Shown one piece after another: positions 36,089-45,556 of a stretch of DNA of 64,000 nucleotides (position 1 is its first letter; every line of letters starts with the position of its first letter). A program made the translations under genes and the position numbers. The stretch comes from Proteiniphilum sp. UBA5384 (GTDB taxonomy: Bacteria > Bacteroidota > Bacteroidia > Bacteroidales > Dysgonomonadaceae). Under the pieces are notes generated by a model. That model had not been told where the DNA came from and ran no database searches. It was given only the letters and a program-made list of their open reading frames with translations. The stretch lies in contig NZ_DHOS01000052.1 in NCBI RefSeq assembly GCF_002410825.1, positions 28,657-92,656 on the forward strand, in the 5' to 3' direction.

Positions 36089-38107
36089 ATGCTAAATTAC
36101 ATGAATATTAAGACAGAAAAAACAAAATTATGGAAAAAAGCTATATTATCCCTTCGGCTGCTTTTGATTTGCGGAGTCATATTGCTTGCCGGATTGGGAT
36201 GTAGCGACAATGATGACCCCATAGATACACCCTCTGCGTTTCCCATTACCAATATTTCCATTCCCTCAACCCTCAACGTGTCAATGGGACAGGAATTCAC
36301 GATTTCCGGAAAAGGATTTCAACAAGGGGACCAGATTCATTTCACTTCCGATGGCGGCACGAAATATACGGCGTCTGTCAAGTCGGCGACGGACGGGGCA
36401 GCCACAATCACACTGCCGGAGAACATCACCAGTGGCAGATATGCCATCAGTGTGTCAAGAGGAGAGCAAAGTCTCAAATGCGGATCACTTTCGCTTACTA
36501 TTGTACCAAAAACCGATGGCGGTAATGAGATCCCCGACAAGGAGGGTATGACCGTGAAAGGCATGGTCTATTCAGACGGGGTGGGTATCCCCGGAGTAGT
36601 TGTCTCCGATGGTATCGAAGTAACCGTGACTGATGAAAAGGGAATTTACTATTTGCCTTCGGCAAAAAAGAACGGCTATGTATTTATTGCTGTCCCCGGA
36701 AATTATGAAGTGAACACTAACGGCAATCTTCCTCAATTTTATCAACAGCTAAGCGCCGGTTCAGGCGTGGAACAAAAGGACTTTTCGCTGATAAAGACGG
36801 ATAATACTAATCATGTGGTACTTGCCATGGCAGACTGGCACCTTGCCAACCGGACCAATGATTTGCAGCAATTCAGCAGTAAAATCCTGCCCGATGCGAA
36901 TGCCACCATATCCGCTTACAAAGGACAAGGCGCCAAAGTCTATGTGTTGACATTGGGTGATCTGAGCTGGGATCAGTTCTGGTATGTTAACAGCTTTGCT
37001 CTTCCCGAATATGTGTTGGAGATGAATAAACTGAATTGTCCTGTATTCAATCTGATTGGTAACCACGACAATGACCCATGGATACCGAATGACTGGGAAT
37101 CGGAAAATCCTTGGAGACGGATTCTTGGTCCTACTTACTATGCGTTCAACCTGGGGGATGTCCATTATATAGTACTCGACAATATCGAGTTCATTAATAA
37201 CGGAGGTAAACAAGGCACAGTAGGAGACCGGAGTTATAATACCAGGATAGTCCAGGACCAGACGGAGTGGCTGAAAAAATATCTGGCTACCATAGAAGAT
37301 AAAACCAAACCCGTTGTGGTGGGGATGCATGCTCCCTTGTTCTCTCGTCCGCAAGTGAATGCTAGCGGTAATTATACGTCGGGTTATGCCATGGGTGGCG
37401 GTAGCGCGTTTGAGTCGGCATTTGCCGGTTTTACCAATGTACATGTACTCACCGGCCACTCTCATATCAATTGGGCTATTGAAAAGGAAGAGGGCGCTTC
37501 AACGTTTATGGAGCATAATATCGGTGCGGTTTGCGCCACATGGTGGTGGACCGGTCACAACGGTTATGCCGATAATCATATCTGCAAGGATGGTAGTCCC
37601 GGCGGCTATGGCATATGGGAGATGAACGGAAAGGATATCAAATGGCACTATAAAAGCACCGGTTATGATAAGGATTACCAGTTCAGAGCGTATGACTTGA
37701 ACAAGGTGCATATCACTGCGAGCGAGTTTGCTCCCGGTTCCACCGACGCTTTATTGGCACCCTATGCGGGAGAATATGCTAGTCCGAACAATAATAACGA
37801 AGTGTTGATCAATGTGTTCGGTTATGACGACAAGTGGACGGTGGAAGTAAAGGAAAACGGAACCCCCCTGGAGGTGAAACGGGTGAATGTAAAAGATCCT
37901 CTCCACATAGTATCCTATTCTGCAAAGAGATTGGATAAAAAAGCTACGCCCACTTCGTCATTTGAGACCCATACCACTTCACATATGTTCAAGGTGCAGG
38001 CATCAACTGCAACCTCCTCGCTGGATATCAAGGTGACCGACCGCTTCGGTAATACCTATTCTGAAACGATGACACGCCCCAAGAATTTTACCTATTCTAT
38101 GAGATAA
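36089..38107 (+). CDS. TIG-containing metallophosphoesterase lipoprotein (set 2)
   Basis: The 672-residue lipoprotein (lipobox LAGLGC) carries an IPT/TIG-like Ig domain (about residues 50-135, ISIPSTLNVSMGQEFTISGKG), then a MetallophosN domain (about 155-215, GVVVSDGIEVTVTDEKGIYY). Next come a calcineurin-like catalytic domain (about 240-500) and a MetallophosC-type domain to the end. Metal motifs are AMADWHLAN (canonical DxH, unlike the other two copies), LGDLSWDQ, GNHDNDP, GMHAPL and GHSHIN. It is the first gene of the second SusC/SusD operon, whereas the other copies come last. ATG at 36101 is an alternative start giving MNIKTEK. It probably acts at the cell surface or in the periplasm on a phosphoester. 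Substrate unknown. Confidence 0.88.
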   Translation: MLNYMNIKTEKTKLWKKAILSLRLLLICGVILLAGLGCSDNDDPIDTPSAFPITNISIPSTLNVSMGQEFTISGKGFQQGDQIHFTSDGGTKYTASVKSATDGAATITLPENITSGRYAISVSRGEQSLKCGSLSLTIVPKTDGGNEIPDKEGMTVKGMVYSDGVGIPGVVVSDGIEVTVTDEKGIYYLPSAKKNGYVFIAVPGNYEVNTNGNLPQFYQQLSAGSGVEQKDFSLIKTDNTNHVVLAMADWHLANRTNDLQQFSSKILPDANATISAYKGQGAKVYVLTLGDLSWDQFWYVNSFALPEYVLEMNKLNCPVFNLIGNHDNDPWIPNDWESENPWRRILGPTYYAFNLGDVHYIVLDNIEFINNGGKQGTVGDRSYNTRIVQDQTEWLKKYLATIEDKTKPVVVGMHAPLFSRPQVNASGNYTSGYAMGGGSAFESAFAGFTNVHVLTGHSHINWAIEKEEGASTFMEHNIGAVCATWWWTGHNGYADNHICKDGSPGGYGIWEMNGKDIKWHYKSTGYDKDYQFRAYDLNKVHITASEFAPGSTDALLAPYAGEYASPNNNNEVLINVFGYDDKWTVEVKENGTPLEVKRVNVKDPLHIVSYSAKRLDKKATPTSSFETHTTSHMFKVQASTATSSLDIKVTDRFGNTYSETMTRPKNFTYSMR

Positions 38108-38137
38108 TCAATATTTATTACCTAAACACTTTGTTAT

Positions 38138-41100
38138 ATGCATTTAAAATTAATTCCAAAAGTTACTCTTTTCGCATTGCTGTTAACGATGGTTACCATC
38201 TCGGCAATGGCACAAAGCAGGGAGGTGAAAGGAACGGTATTTGAGCAAGATGGTGTCACACCCATTATCGGTGCTACTATTATGCTTAAAGGAAGTTCCT
38301 CAGGAACCATTACGAATATTGACGGTGAATATACCATGCAAGTCTCAGGAGCTAATCCTGTGCTGGTTGTACAATACTTGGGATTCGAGAGTCAGGAGGA
38401 AGCTGTAGGTAACAGGTCCGTTGTTAACTTCGTGCTGAAAGAAGAATCCTTTCAATTGGAGGATGTTGTTGTGACTGCTCTCGGGTTGACCCGTGAACAG
38501 AAGTCATTGGGTTACGCTGTCACCAAAGTCGAAGCGGAAGATATTACCCAGGTGGCTAACAGCAATTGGTTGACGGGGATGGCCGGAAAAGTGGCAGGAC
38601 TCAATATGAATGGAGCAAGCTCAGGTCCTATCGGTTCGTTGCGTGTTACGCTGCGTGGAGACCAGTCGTTGACTTACGGTAATAATGAGGCATTATTTGT
38701 GGTAGATGGCGTACCGGTTCGTTCCGGAACAACAGCCACCTCATCGAGTAGTAGTTATACTAATTCGGGTGCCGACTTCCCGGTTGACTTCGGTAATGGG
38801 GCGAGTGATATCAACCCTGAAGATATTGCATCGGTCTCGGTTTTGAAAGGTCCTGCAGCTACAGCACTTTATGGTTCGCGTGCTGCCAATGGTGCTATTG
38901 TAATCACTACCAAATCGGGACGTAAGGACAAAGGGGTCGGCGTAACGGTCAACACTTCTATTACCACCGAAAAAGCTGGTTATTGGCCCGATTTCCAGAC
39001 TGAGTATGGTTCCGGTTCCGACATGGGATTAAATGAGTTTAATTTCTGGACATTGACTGAGGCAGAAACAGGACTTGCCGACAATCCGCGGCGTAACCTG
39101 TCGCGTTATGCTTGGGGTGAAAAATTCAGTGAAGACAAATTGCGTTACCAGTATGAAGGGAAAGACTGGGATACCGGTATTATTCGAAGGACACCTTTTG
39201 TCTATCAAGATGATTGGTATACAGGGATATTCCGGACAGGGGTGACCTATAATAACTCTGTATCCGTGTCCGGTAGCAACGGGCAAGGTACCAATACGCG
39301 TTTTTCTGTTACAGATACCCGAAACGATTGGATATTACCCAATACCGGCTACAAGCGTCAGGCTTTTTCTTTCTCTTTTGAGTCTCCGGTCAATAAGTGG
39401 ATAAAGTTTAATTCAAAAGTGAATTACTACCGTACCGACAGTGACAATATGCCGATGGCGGGATACCACGAGACTACGGTGATGTATAACCTGATGTGGG
39501 GGTATAACTCCAATTCGATGAGGAATTGGAAAGACGAGTACTTTAAAGGGCGTTTCAATGAAATCAACAGGAACTCGAATATATCCCAAGACGGAAACAG
39601 CCTCGTGGTGGCAGGTACAGGATCGTATAATCCTTATCGAATCCTCTATGAGGAATTGAACAGCGTGGATAGGGACCGTGTTTTTGGTACGGCCGGTTTT
39701 GAAGTCACCCTCCCCTATAACTTTACATTGAATGTGAAATCAGGAATTGACTATGGCTCCGAATTCCGTACCCAGCGGAAACCTAAATTAACGGCTGCCT
39801 GGAACAACGGGATGTACAGAGAGGTGACATTGATTAATTATGAGGCCAATACTGATTTCCTGCTACAATATAAGAATAATTTCGTGGATGACCGTTTGTC
39901 TTTCTCCGGTGCATTTGGAGGAAATAGCATGGTGACCGAATATAAAAAGAACCAAATACAATTGAGTGAATTGGATATCCCTGGGGTATATCATACAGCC
40001 AACGTGCCCGCCGGAATTAACCCGACACCGAGTAATTATCGGAGCAAGAAAATGATCAACAGTTTGTACGGATTTTTTTCATTGGCCTGGGATGATACCT
40101 ATTTTCTGGATATCACAGGGCGTAATGACTGGTCAAGTACCCTTGCCAGAGGATATTGGTCTTATTTCTATCCGTCGGTATCGGGAAGTGTGTTGTTAGA
40201 CCAGCTATTAGACTTCCGGAGCAACCTCCCGGCTGTGACCTTTGCAAAGTTGCGTATATCGTGGGCAAATGTAGGTAACGATACAAGTCCTTATTCACTC
40301 GACCAGTATTATGGACAGTCGGCAATTCCGGGAGGGAACAGTTTGCAGCGTACTATTCCCAACCCGAGGATCAAACCGGAAAATGTGGAGAGTTGGGAGT
40401 TCGGACTGGAAGCCAAATTTTTTCAGAATAGACTCGGATTCGATGTTAATTATTACAATACATCAGCAACCAACCAGATTGTGTCAGTGGATATCGACCC
40501 GATCGTAGGTGCATCGAGCATGACGGTGAATGCCGGAGAAATTACCAATAAAGGCGTGGAAATAGCATTGCATGCCACACCGGTAAAAACCCGTGATTTT
40601 ACGTGGAACGTGAATCTGAACTGGTCTAAAAACAAAAATAAGCTGGTGCGGATGAATGACGAATGGGATCCTGAACAACCGTTGGAGACTGATATGGGGA
40701 CAACCATCGGTGGACGTCTGCACGTCTATTCCTATGTCGGGCAGGAGATGCACCAACTCTATGGATTTGCACTTCAAAAAGCACCTGAAGGAGCTTTCTA
40801 TACAGATGATAGTGGTAACAAAGTGGATGTGTCGGGACAGGTGCTGATTGATCCTGTTACCGGGTTGCCTTCTTTGACCTCTACTGCCGATAATTATCTC
40901 GGAAAAGTGAATCCTGACTGGCGTGGTGGTTTCAACACCTCGTTCCGTTACAAGAACCTGAGTTTGAATATGGCTTTTGCATACCAATGGGGCGGCAACC
41001 GCTTCTCTGTGTCGAACGGGATACTGTCTTACCAGGGCAAACTCAAGAACTCACTTCCTGGAAGATATGACGGATTGGTAGCACAAGGTGTGAATGAGAT

Positions 41101-41467
41101 TACGAATTCAGACGGAAGCAAATCCTACCAGCCGAATAATACCGTGACAGAAAGTATTTATACTTACTATCAGGCACGCGCCCTCGACCGTTATAATGGG
41201 GAAGCACATACATTCAATACCTCTTTTCTGAAACTGAAGGAAGTCCGTTTAGAATATGAATTGCCCAAAAGTTTGTGTGCAAGAGTAGGATTCTTGCAAG
41301 GTGCCAATATTGCCGCTTATGCCACGAACCTCTTTAGCTGGGACAACTGGCCGCAGTATGATCCGGAAGGTGGGATGATGGCGGGAACCAACGTGTTTAA
41401 CGGGATTGAGACGGGAGCATTTCCTATGACCCGTACCTATGGTTTTAACCTGAAATTATCGTTTTAA
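38138..41467 (+). CDS. SusC/RagA-family TonB-dependent transporter (set 2)
   Basis: The 1109-residue transporter has a signal peptide to about residue 27 (SAMAQ), a carboxypeptidase-regulatory-like domain (about 30-105) and a plug beginning near DVVVTALGLTREQ (the LGL variant instead of the common GYG). SLTYGNNEALFVVDGVPV and VLKGPAATALYGSRAANGA follow, then the barrel, ending in LKLSF. It imports ligand captured by the SusD-like protein that follows 18 bases later. It is only distantly related to the set 1 transporter (LGL rather than GYG type), so the two probably take different ligands. No STN domain is present. Confidence 0.95.
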   Translation: MHLKLIPKVTLFALLLTMVTISAMAQSREVKGTVFEQDGVTPIIGATIMLKGSSSGTITNIDGEYTMQVSGANPVLVVQYLGFESQEEAVGNRSVVNFVLKEESFQLEDVVVTALGLTREQKSLGYAVTKVEAEDITQVANSNWLTGMAGKVAGLNMNGASSGPIGSLRVTLRGDQSLTYGNNEALFVVDGVPVRSGTTATSSSSSYTNSGADFPVDFGNGASDINPEDIASVSVLKGPAATALYGSRAANGAIVITTKSGRKDKGVGVTVNTSITTEKAGYWPDFQTEYGSGSDMGLNEFNFWTLTEAETGLADNPRRNLSRYAWGEKFSEDKLRYQYEGKDWDTGIIRRTPFVYQDDWYTGIFRTGVTYNNSVSVSGSNGQGTNTRFSVTDTRNDWILPNTGYKRQAFSFSFESPVNKWIKFNSKVNYYRTDSDNMPMAGYHETTVMYNLMWGYNSNSMRNWKDEYFKGRFNEINRNSNISQDGNSLVVAGTGSYNPYRILYEELNSVDRDRVFGTAGFEVTLPYNFTLNVKSGIDYGSEFRTQRKPKLTAAWNNGMYREVTLINYEANTDFLLQYKNNFVDDRLSFSGAFGGNSMVTEYKKNQIQLSELDIPGVYHTANVPAGINPTPSNYRSKKMINSLYGFFSLAWDDTYFLDITGRNDWSSTLARGYWSYFYPSVSGSVLLDQLLDFRSNLPAVTFAKLRISWANVGNDTSPYSLDQYYGQSAIPGGNSLQRTIPNPRIKPENVESWEFGLEAKFFQNRLGFDVNYYNTSATNQIVSVDIDPIVGASSMTVNAGEITNKGVEIALHATPVKTRDFTWNVNLNWSKNKNKLVRMNDEWDPEQPLETDMGTTIGGRLHVYSYVGQEMHQLYGFALQKAPEGAFYTDDSGNKVDVSGQVLIDPVTGLPSLTSTADNYLGKVNPDWRGGFNTSFRYKNLSLNMAFAYQWGGNRFSVSNGILSYQGKLKNSLPGRYDGLVAQGVNEITNSDGSKSYQPNNTVTESIYTYYQARALDRYNGEAHTFNTSFLKLKEVRLEYELPKSLCARVGFLQGANIAAYATNLFSWDNWPQYDPEGGMMAGTNVFNGIETGAFPMTRTYGFNLKLSF

Positions 41468-41485
41468 TTTAAAACAAGGATAGAA

Positions 41486-43075
41486 ATGAAAAAGATTAAA
41501 ATTATTATATTGTCTGTAATCCTCCTTGGTATCGGTTACTCCTGTACCCCTAATTTTGAGGATATTAATACCAATCCGAACAGGACAACTGTAGGAATGA
41601 TACAGGCTTACAATATGTTTGAGCCTCTTCTCTACAATACGGCCAATAATTGGTTGAGACGCACATGGTATTATAATGATGAGCTGATCCAGTTCACGGC
41701 GCATACCGGAGGTGTAACACGGCGAGAGCACATGTATTTTCTGGAAGAAAACCGCGACTGGGGTAGTTTCTGGAATTTTTACGCCAATTATGGCAGTGAT
41801 GCCAATCATATGTATGAGTTGGCTGTGGCTCAGGGTGACCGTTCTTTAGAAGCTATTGCATTAACTTATAGGGCGCTGCTCTTTGCAAATATGACCGATA
41901 TGTTTGGAAGTGTACCTTATGATGAGGCCTTTACCGGGCGTAAGCCGGAAGGAACACTTACACCGAAATTCAATACCCAGAAAGAGGTGTATGAGGCTAT
42001 TTTTAGTATATTGGAAGAGGCCAATGATATCTATGCGACTAATCCTACTTTCTTGAATCCTTCCATGGATGGTATGTATGCCGGAAAGATGGAGGCATGG
42101 AGAAAATTCAATAATTCATTCTACCTGCGTTGCCTGATGCGTGTAAGTGGACGTCAGGAAATGAATGTGGGGACAAAAATGACGGAGATATTGAATAATT
42201 CGTCAAAATACCCCATTTTCGCCTCCAACGATGACAATGCCGTGGTGAAATTCTCCGGTGTCGATCCTTATATCAGTGAGCATGGCACCACAACGGAAAG
42301 TGCGTTTACTTCGAGTACCTATAAACTTACCGAGCAACTAATCAAAATGACGGTGGAAAACCCGGCAGGTACCAGTCCTGCGGCCCAGGGATATATAGAT
42401 CCCCGTTTGCCCATTATCGGGAAGAAGAATACCGTTGCAGCATCTAACCCGAATAATATATGGAAAGGAACTATCTCTGGTGGAACGGAACAACAGCGGC
42501 AGGATGCGGATCCCGGTACTTCGTGGTTAAATTATAAAGTCTTCTGTCGTAGGGATGCTCCGGCTACCTATATGGATTATGCCGAAGTGCAGTTTATCTT
42601 TGCGGAGGCTGCATTGAAGGGCTATGTTACCGGTGGAGAGTCGGTAGCCAAGTCTTATTATGAAGCAGGGGTGAAAGCTTCTATGGAGAAGTGGTCGGAA
42701 CAAGGGGCTTATTCTGAAACTCCGACTGAAATCACTTCTGCGCAGATTACTGAGTATCTGGCCTCACCGCTTGGGTCTTGGGACAATGCAACCGTGAGTA
42801 AAGAAGAGTTCCTCGGTAGCCAGAAATTCCTAGCTCTGTTTTGGGTGGGAATGGAAGCGTACCACGAGTACCGCCGCACTGGTTATCCGGTACTGACAAT
42901 TGGAGAAGGGACCAAAACCTATAACGATGGGATTCTTCCCACCCGTTTTGGCTATCCGCCTACTACCATGTCGACGAATACTGCCAATGCCTCTGCGGCA
43001 TTGAGGGAAATGGGCGGTGACAACAATATGAAAACCCCTCTCTGGTGGAGTAAAAAGGCTATTCAAGGTAATTAG
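41486..43075 (+). CDS. SusD-like lipoprotein, SusD-like_2 group (set 2)
   Basis: The 529-residue lipoprotein (lipobox GYSC, Cys 20) starts CTPNFEDINTNPNRTT and contains the ALTYRALLFANMTDMFGSVPYDEAF, YLRCLMRVSG and YAEVQFIFAEAALKG blocks typical of the SusD-like_2 subgroup that pairs with LGL-type SusC proteins. The C-terminal EEFLGSQKFLALFWVGMEAYHEYRRTGYP segment is also typical. It forms the surface lid of the transporter. It is only distantly related to the SusD proteins at 27107 and 50646. The ligand is unknown. Confidence 0.92.
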   Translation: MKKIKIIILSVILLGIGYSCTPNFEDINTNPNRTTVGMIQAYNMFEPLLYNTANNWLRRTWYYNDELIQFTAHTGGVTRREHMYFLEENRDWGSFWNFYANYGSDANHMYELAVAQGDRSLEAIALTYRALLFANMTDMFGSVPYDEAFTGRKPEGTLTPKFNTQKEVYEAIFSILEEANDIYATNPTFLNPSMDGMYAGKMEAWRKFNNSFYLRCLMRVSGRQEMNVGTKMTEILNNSSKYPIFASNDDNAVVKFSGVDPYISEHGTTTESAFTSSTYKLTEQLIKMTVENPAGTSPAAQGYIDPRLPIIGKKNTVAASNPNNIWKGTISGGTEQQRQDADPGTSWLNYKVFCRRDAPATYMDYAEVQFIFAEAALKGYVTGGESVAKSYYEAGVKASMEKWSEQGAYSETPTEITSAQITEYLASPLGSWDNATVSKEEFLGSQKFLALFWVGMEAYHEYRRTGYPVLTIGEGTKTYNDGILPTRFGYPPTTMSTNTANASAALREMGGDNNMKTPLWWSKKAIQGN

Positions 43076-43098
43076 AAATAACCATAAACAAAAAAAAT

Positions 43099-44346
43099 AT
43101 GAATACTTTTCGATTTATCAATATAAGAAAAACGGGTGTGCTGTTTATCCCGCTCTTCTTCTTTTCTGTAGTATTGTTTACTGCATGTGATAATGATGAG
43201 AAACAGGGTGATGCCTATTTCGAAATAGAAGAAGCACCCACCGGATTTACGGTGGGTGCTAATGGTGGGGAGAGTCCAAAGTATGTGGTTCGCTCTAATC
43301 GCTCCTGGCAAGTGCTTGCGCAGGAAGAGAACGATTGGGTGAGAGCCTTCCCTAATGAAGGAGATGATGATGGCATCTTCCGATTTATTGTGCAAGAAAA
43401 CCGGACAATCAATAAACGGATAGCTAATTTTTCTTTTATCGTTGGCGGAGCAGAACAGCCTATGCTTTTTCGGATAGAACAACAGGAAAATATACCTTTT
43501 ATTAAGATTGATAAGGGGGATGAAGGTGTGAACATTCCGGCAGCCGGTGGGCAGGCGGTAATCAATATCGATGCGAATGTTGACTGGGAGTACTCCATTG
43601 TTGGTGATAACTGGCTTGAAAGCCATAAGAGAGAGGGCGAGAAGATTATCATTGTTGCATCTCAAAATATAGATGCTGAACGTGAGTTGACCCTTAGGCT
43701 TACCTCTCCTTCCGAATCGGATTTGGCAGCCGAAATTGTGATCACCCAGTCTTCCGTCTCTGTCATTCTGGAAGAAGATTTTAACTGGCTTGCCTATGGT
43801 AACGCCATTCCTTATGAAACCAGTGGAGAAAAGGTCTATGGTGGATGGACGGAAGCGGAAAAAGCGCGCGGTTGGTCCAGTACACCCGTTGAAACTGCAG
43901 CCGATAAATTTGAACAACTTTGTTATGCGCGCCAGGGCTTTGTCAAACTCGGGAAAACCAATTGGGGTGGTGATCTTATCTCTCCTAAACTCGAGAAAAT
44001 AGAAGGTACGGCTAATGTGAAAGTTACATTTAAAGCCGCGGGGTATATTTCGGCAGGAGGTGCTGTCGATGATACGATCTTGAAAATAGAAATTCTTGGA
44101 GCAGGTTCAAGTGTTACTACAGAGATTGATGTCAAGGATAATATACCTAATAATAGGGCACAAGATGCTGAGGGAAGAGTGAACGATATTTGGGATCCTG
44201 CCCGCGCCTATTCATTTGTTATTACCGGTGCTACTTCCGAGACCCAAATAAAGTTCTTAGGCCGTGATTATGACCTCAATGGTGTAGGCCAAGGGAAAAA
44301 CAGGATTTTTCTCGATGATATCAAGGTGGAACTTATTTTTGATTAG
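43099..44346 (+). CDS. BACON-domain surface lipoprotein with GKTN-type domain (set 2)
   Basis: The 415-residue lipoprotein (lipobox FTAC) has two BACON-like repeats (about residues 40-135 and 135-215, with VRSNRSWQVLAQEENDWV and VDWEYSIVGDNWLES). A C-terminal domain starts ILEEDFNWLAYGN and contains GFVKLGKTNWGGDLISPKL and a final RIFLDDIKVELIF. This terminal domain aligns with those at 21482 and 22521 by the EDDF-W start, the K(M/L)GKTN core and the DDI ending, so the same binding module recurs in two of the three sets. It is the last gene of the second operon, 23 bases after SusD, and is followed by a bidirectional hairpin. It is probably a substrate-binding surface protein. Confidence 0.8.
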   Translation: MNTFRFINIRKTGVLFIPLFFFSVVLFTACDNDEKQGDAYFEIEEAPTGFTVGANGGESPKYVVRSNRSWQVLAQEENDWVRAFPNEGDDDGIFRFIVQENRTINKRIANFSFIVGGAEQPMLFRIEQQENIPFIKIDKGDEGVNIPAAGGQAVINIDANVDWEYSIVGDNWLESHKREGEKIIIVASQNIDAERELTLRLTSPSESDLAAEIVITQSSVSVILEEDFNWLAYGNAIPYETSGEKVYGGWTEAEKARGWSSTPVETAADKFEQLCYARQGFVKLGKTNWGGDLISPKLEKIEGTANVKVTFKAAGYISAGGAVDDTILKIEILGAGSSVTTEIDVKDNIPNNRAQDAEGRVNDIWDPARAYSFVITGATSETQIKFLGRDYDLNGVGQGKNRIFLDDIKVELIFD

Positions 44347-44382
44347 AGATTTTTTCAACAAAAAAATAGACCTATAAATGGG

Positions 44383-44419
44383 GAAGAGGGTGAACCACAT
44401 TTCGTGATTCACCCTCTTC
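44383..44419. terminator. Bidirectional hairpin terminator between convergent genes
   Basis: A perfect 12-base inverted repeat (GAAGAGGGTGAA at 44383-44394 and TTCACCCTCTTC at 44408-44419) lies between the stops of the set 2 lipoprotein gene and the convergent regulator gene. Confidence 0.8.
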
Positions 44420-44444
44420 CTGTTCATTCACTCAGGGGTGTCTT

Positions 44445-45209
44445 TCAGACAATGATTAATTGGATACCATTTTCTTCCAATACCTCTTTCATTGATTCCG
44501 AAATGCCTGAATCGGTAATGATGGCATCTATCTTATCTAAATTGCAGATCTTTCCAAACCCCTTTCTTCCAAATTTTGAAGAATCGCATAATACGATTGT
44601 CTTTAAAGAAGCGTTCATCATAGCAATATTAAGTTCGGCTTCCTCCAGATTGGAAGTAGTGACCCCAAATTCGGGATCTATACCATCGACTCCCAAAAAG
44701 AACTTGGAACAGGTAACTTTTTCTAACAGACTTAATGTATAGCTGCCGATTACCGACATTGAGCGGTTTCTATAACTACCTCCCAATTGCACGATATTAA
44801 TATTGTCCTTTTCTCCAAGAATCAGGGATACTTTTAGTGAAGATGTGACGACTCTCAATGGAGCATGGGGGTCAATCTGCTCGGCAAAAGCACAGATGGT
44901 AGAGCCGGAATTCATAATGACCGAATCATTTTCCTCTATTAAACGAGTGGCCGCCATGCCGATCCTGTTTTTTTCTGTAATTTTTATCTTTTCTTTTTCC
45001 GATACCGTACGATCCCCAATATGCGGATTGGCAGGACTGGCACTCCCGTGTGTCCTATATAACAGCCCTTTTTCCTCTAATTGTTTTAGATCTTTTCTTG
45101 CAGTTACAGTGGTGATGTTGAGCGCATTGGCTATGTCTATGACTTTGATGAATCCTTCTTTGTTTAAGACTTCAATAATGTATTTATGTCGTTCGGCAAT
45201 GCTAAGCAT
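44445..45209 (-). CDS. DeoR/GlpR-family transcriptional repressor (second copy)
   Basis: The 254-residue regulator has an N-terminal winged helix (ERHKYIIEVLNKEGFIKVIDI, then TTVTARKDLKQLE), the THGSASP linker and a DeoR sensor domain with SGSTICAFA, QLGGSYRN, GVDGIDPEFGVTTSN and CDSSKFGRKGFG. It is a paralogue of the protein at 20390. It is divergent from the glycerol-1-phosphate dehydrogenase gene across 347 bases, the usual layout of a local repressor and its target. I infer that it controls that gene and perhaps the glycerophosphodiesterase at 57896, whose promoter carries the same unusual element. The effector is probably a sugar or glycerol phosphate, by analogy to the family. Confidence 0.9.
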   Translation of the reverse strand: MLSIAERHKYIIEVLNKEGFIKVIDIANALNITTVTARKDLKQLEEKGLLYRTHGSASPANPHIGDRTVSEKEKIKITEKNRIGMAATRLIEENDSVIMNSGSTICAFAEQIDPHAPLRVVTSSLKVSLILGEKDNINIVQLGGSYRNRSMSVIGSYTLSLLEKVTCSKFFLGVDGIDPEFGVTTSNLEEAELNIAMMNASLKTIVLCDSSKFGRKGFGKICNLDKIDAIITDSGISESMKEVLEENGIQLIIV

Positions 45210-45379
45210 ATATTAATTCTGTCTAAATGATAATGATATGAATACAAAATAAATGAAAATAACCCGATTAAACAAGCGTAAAGAAGAAATACATTATTCT
45301 TTTTGATACCTATATAACAAAGTAAAAGAAATTGATTTTAATAAAAAAGAAAGAAAAAGAAAATATTTAACAGATAAAG

Positions 45380-45411
45380 TTTGTTGAAAAGAAAAAAATA
45401 TTCTTTCTTTG
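45380..45411 (+). promoter_or_regulatory. Promoter with embedded repeat for the glycerol-1-phosphate dehydrogenase
   Basis: TTTG (45380-45383), 20 bases, then TTTCTTTG (45404-45411). Within it lie AAAGAAAA (45388-45395), a 7-base spacer and CTTTCTTTG (45403-45411). The same arrangement occurs at 57822-57853. The surrounding 347-base gap is very A/T-rich, with further AAAGAAAG-like runs at about 45345-45360. Confidence 0.65.
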
Positions 45412-45484
45412 CAAAATAAGTAACGATAAAAAAGTAGAAGGCGTATTATAAGGAACATTATAAAAGATAAGATTAGAAAATAGC

Positions 45485-45535
45485 GAGGGTTTGGGAAAAT
45501 TGAGGTTTTGGGAAAATTAAGGTTTTGGAGGGTAT
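45485..45535 (+). repeat. Three imperfect 17-base tandem repeats in the dehydrogenase leader
   Basis: Units GAGGGTTTGGGAAAATT (45485-45501), GAGGTTTTGGGAAAATT (45502-45518) and AAGGTTTTGGAGGGTAT (45519-45535) lie head to tail. They end 21 bases before the ATG at 45557, within the predicted untranslated leader. Confidence 0.75.
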
Positions 45536-45556
45536 CAATACAACGGAAAACAAATT

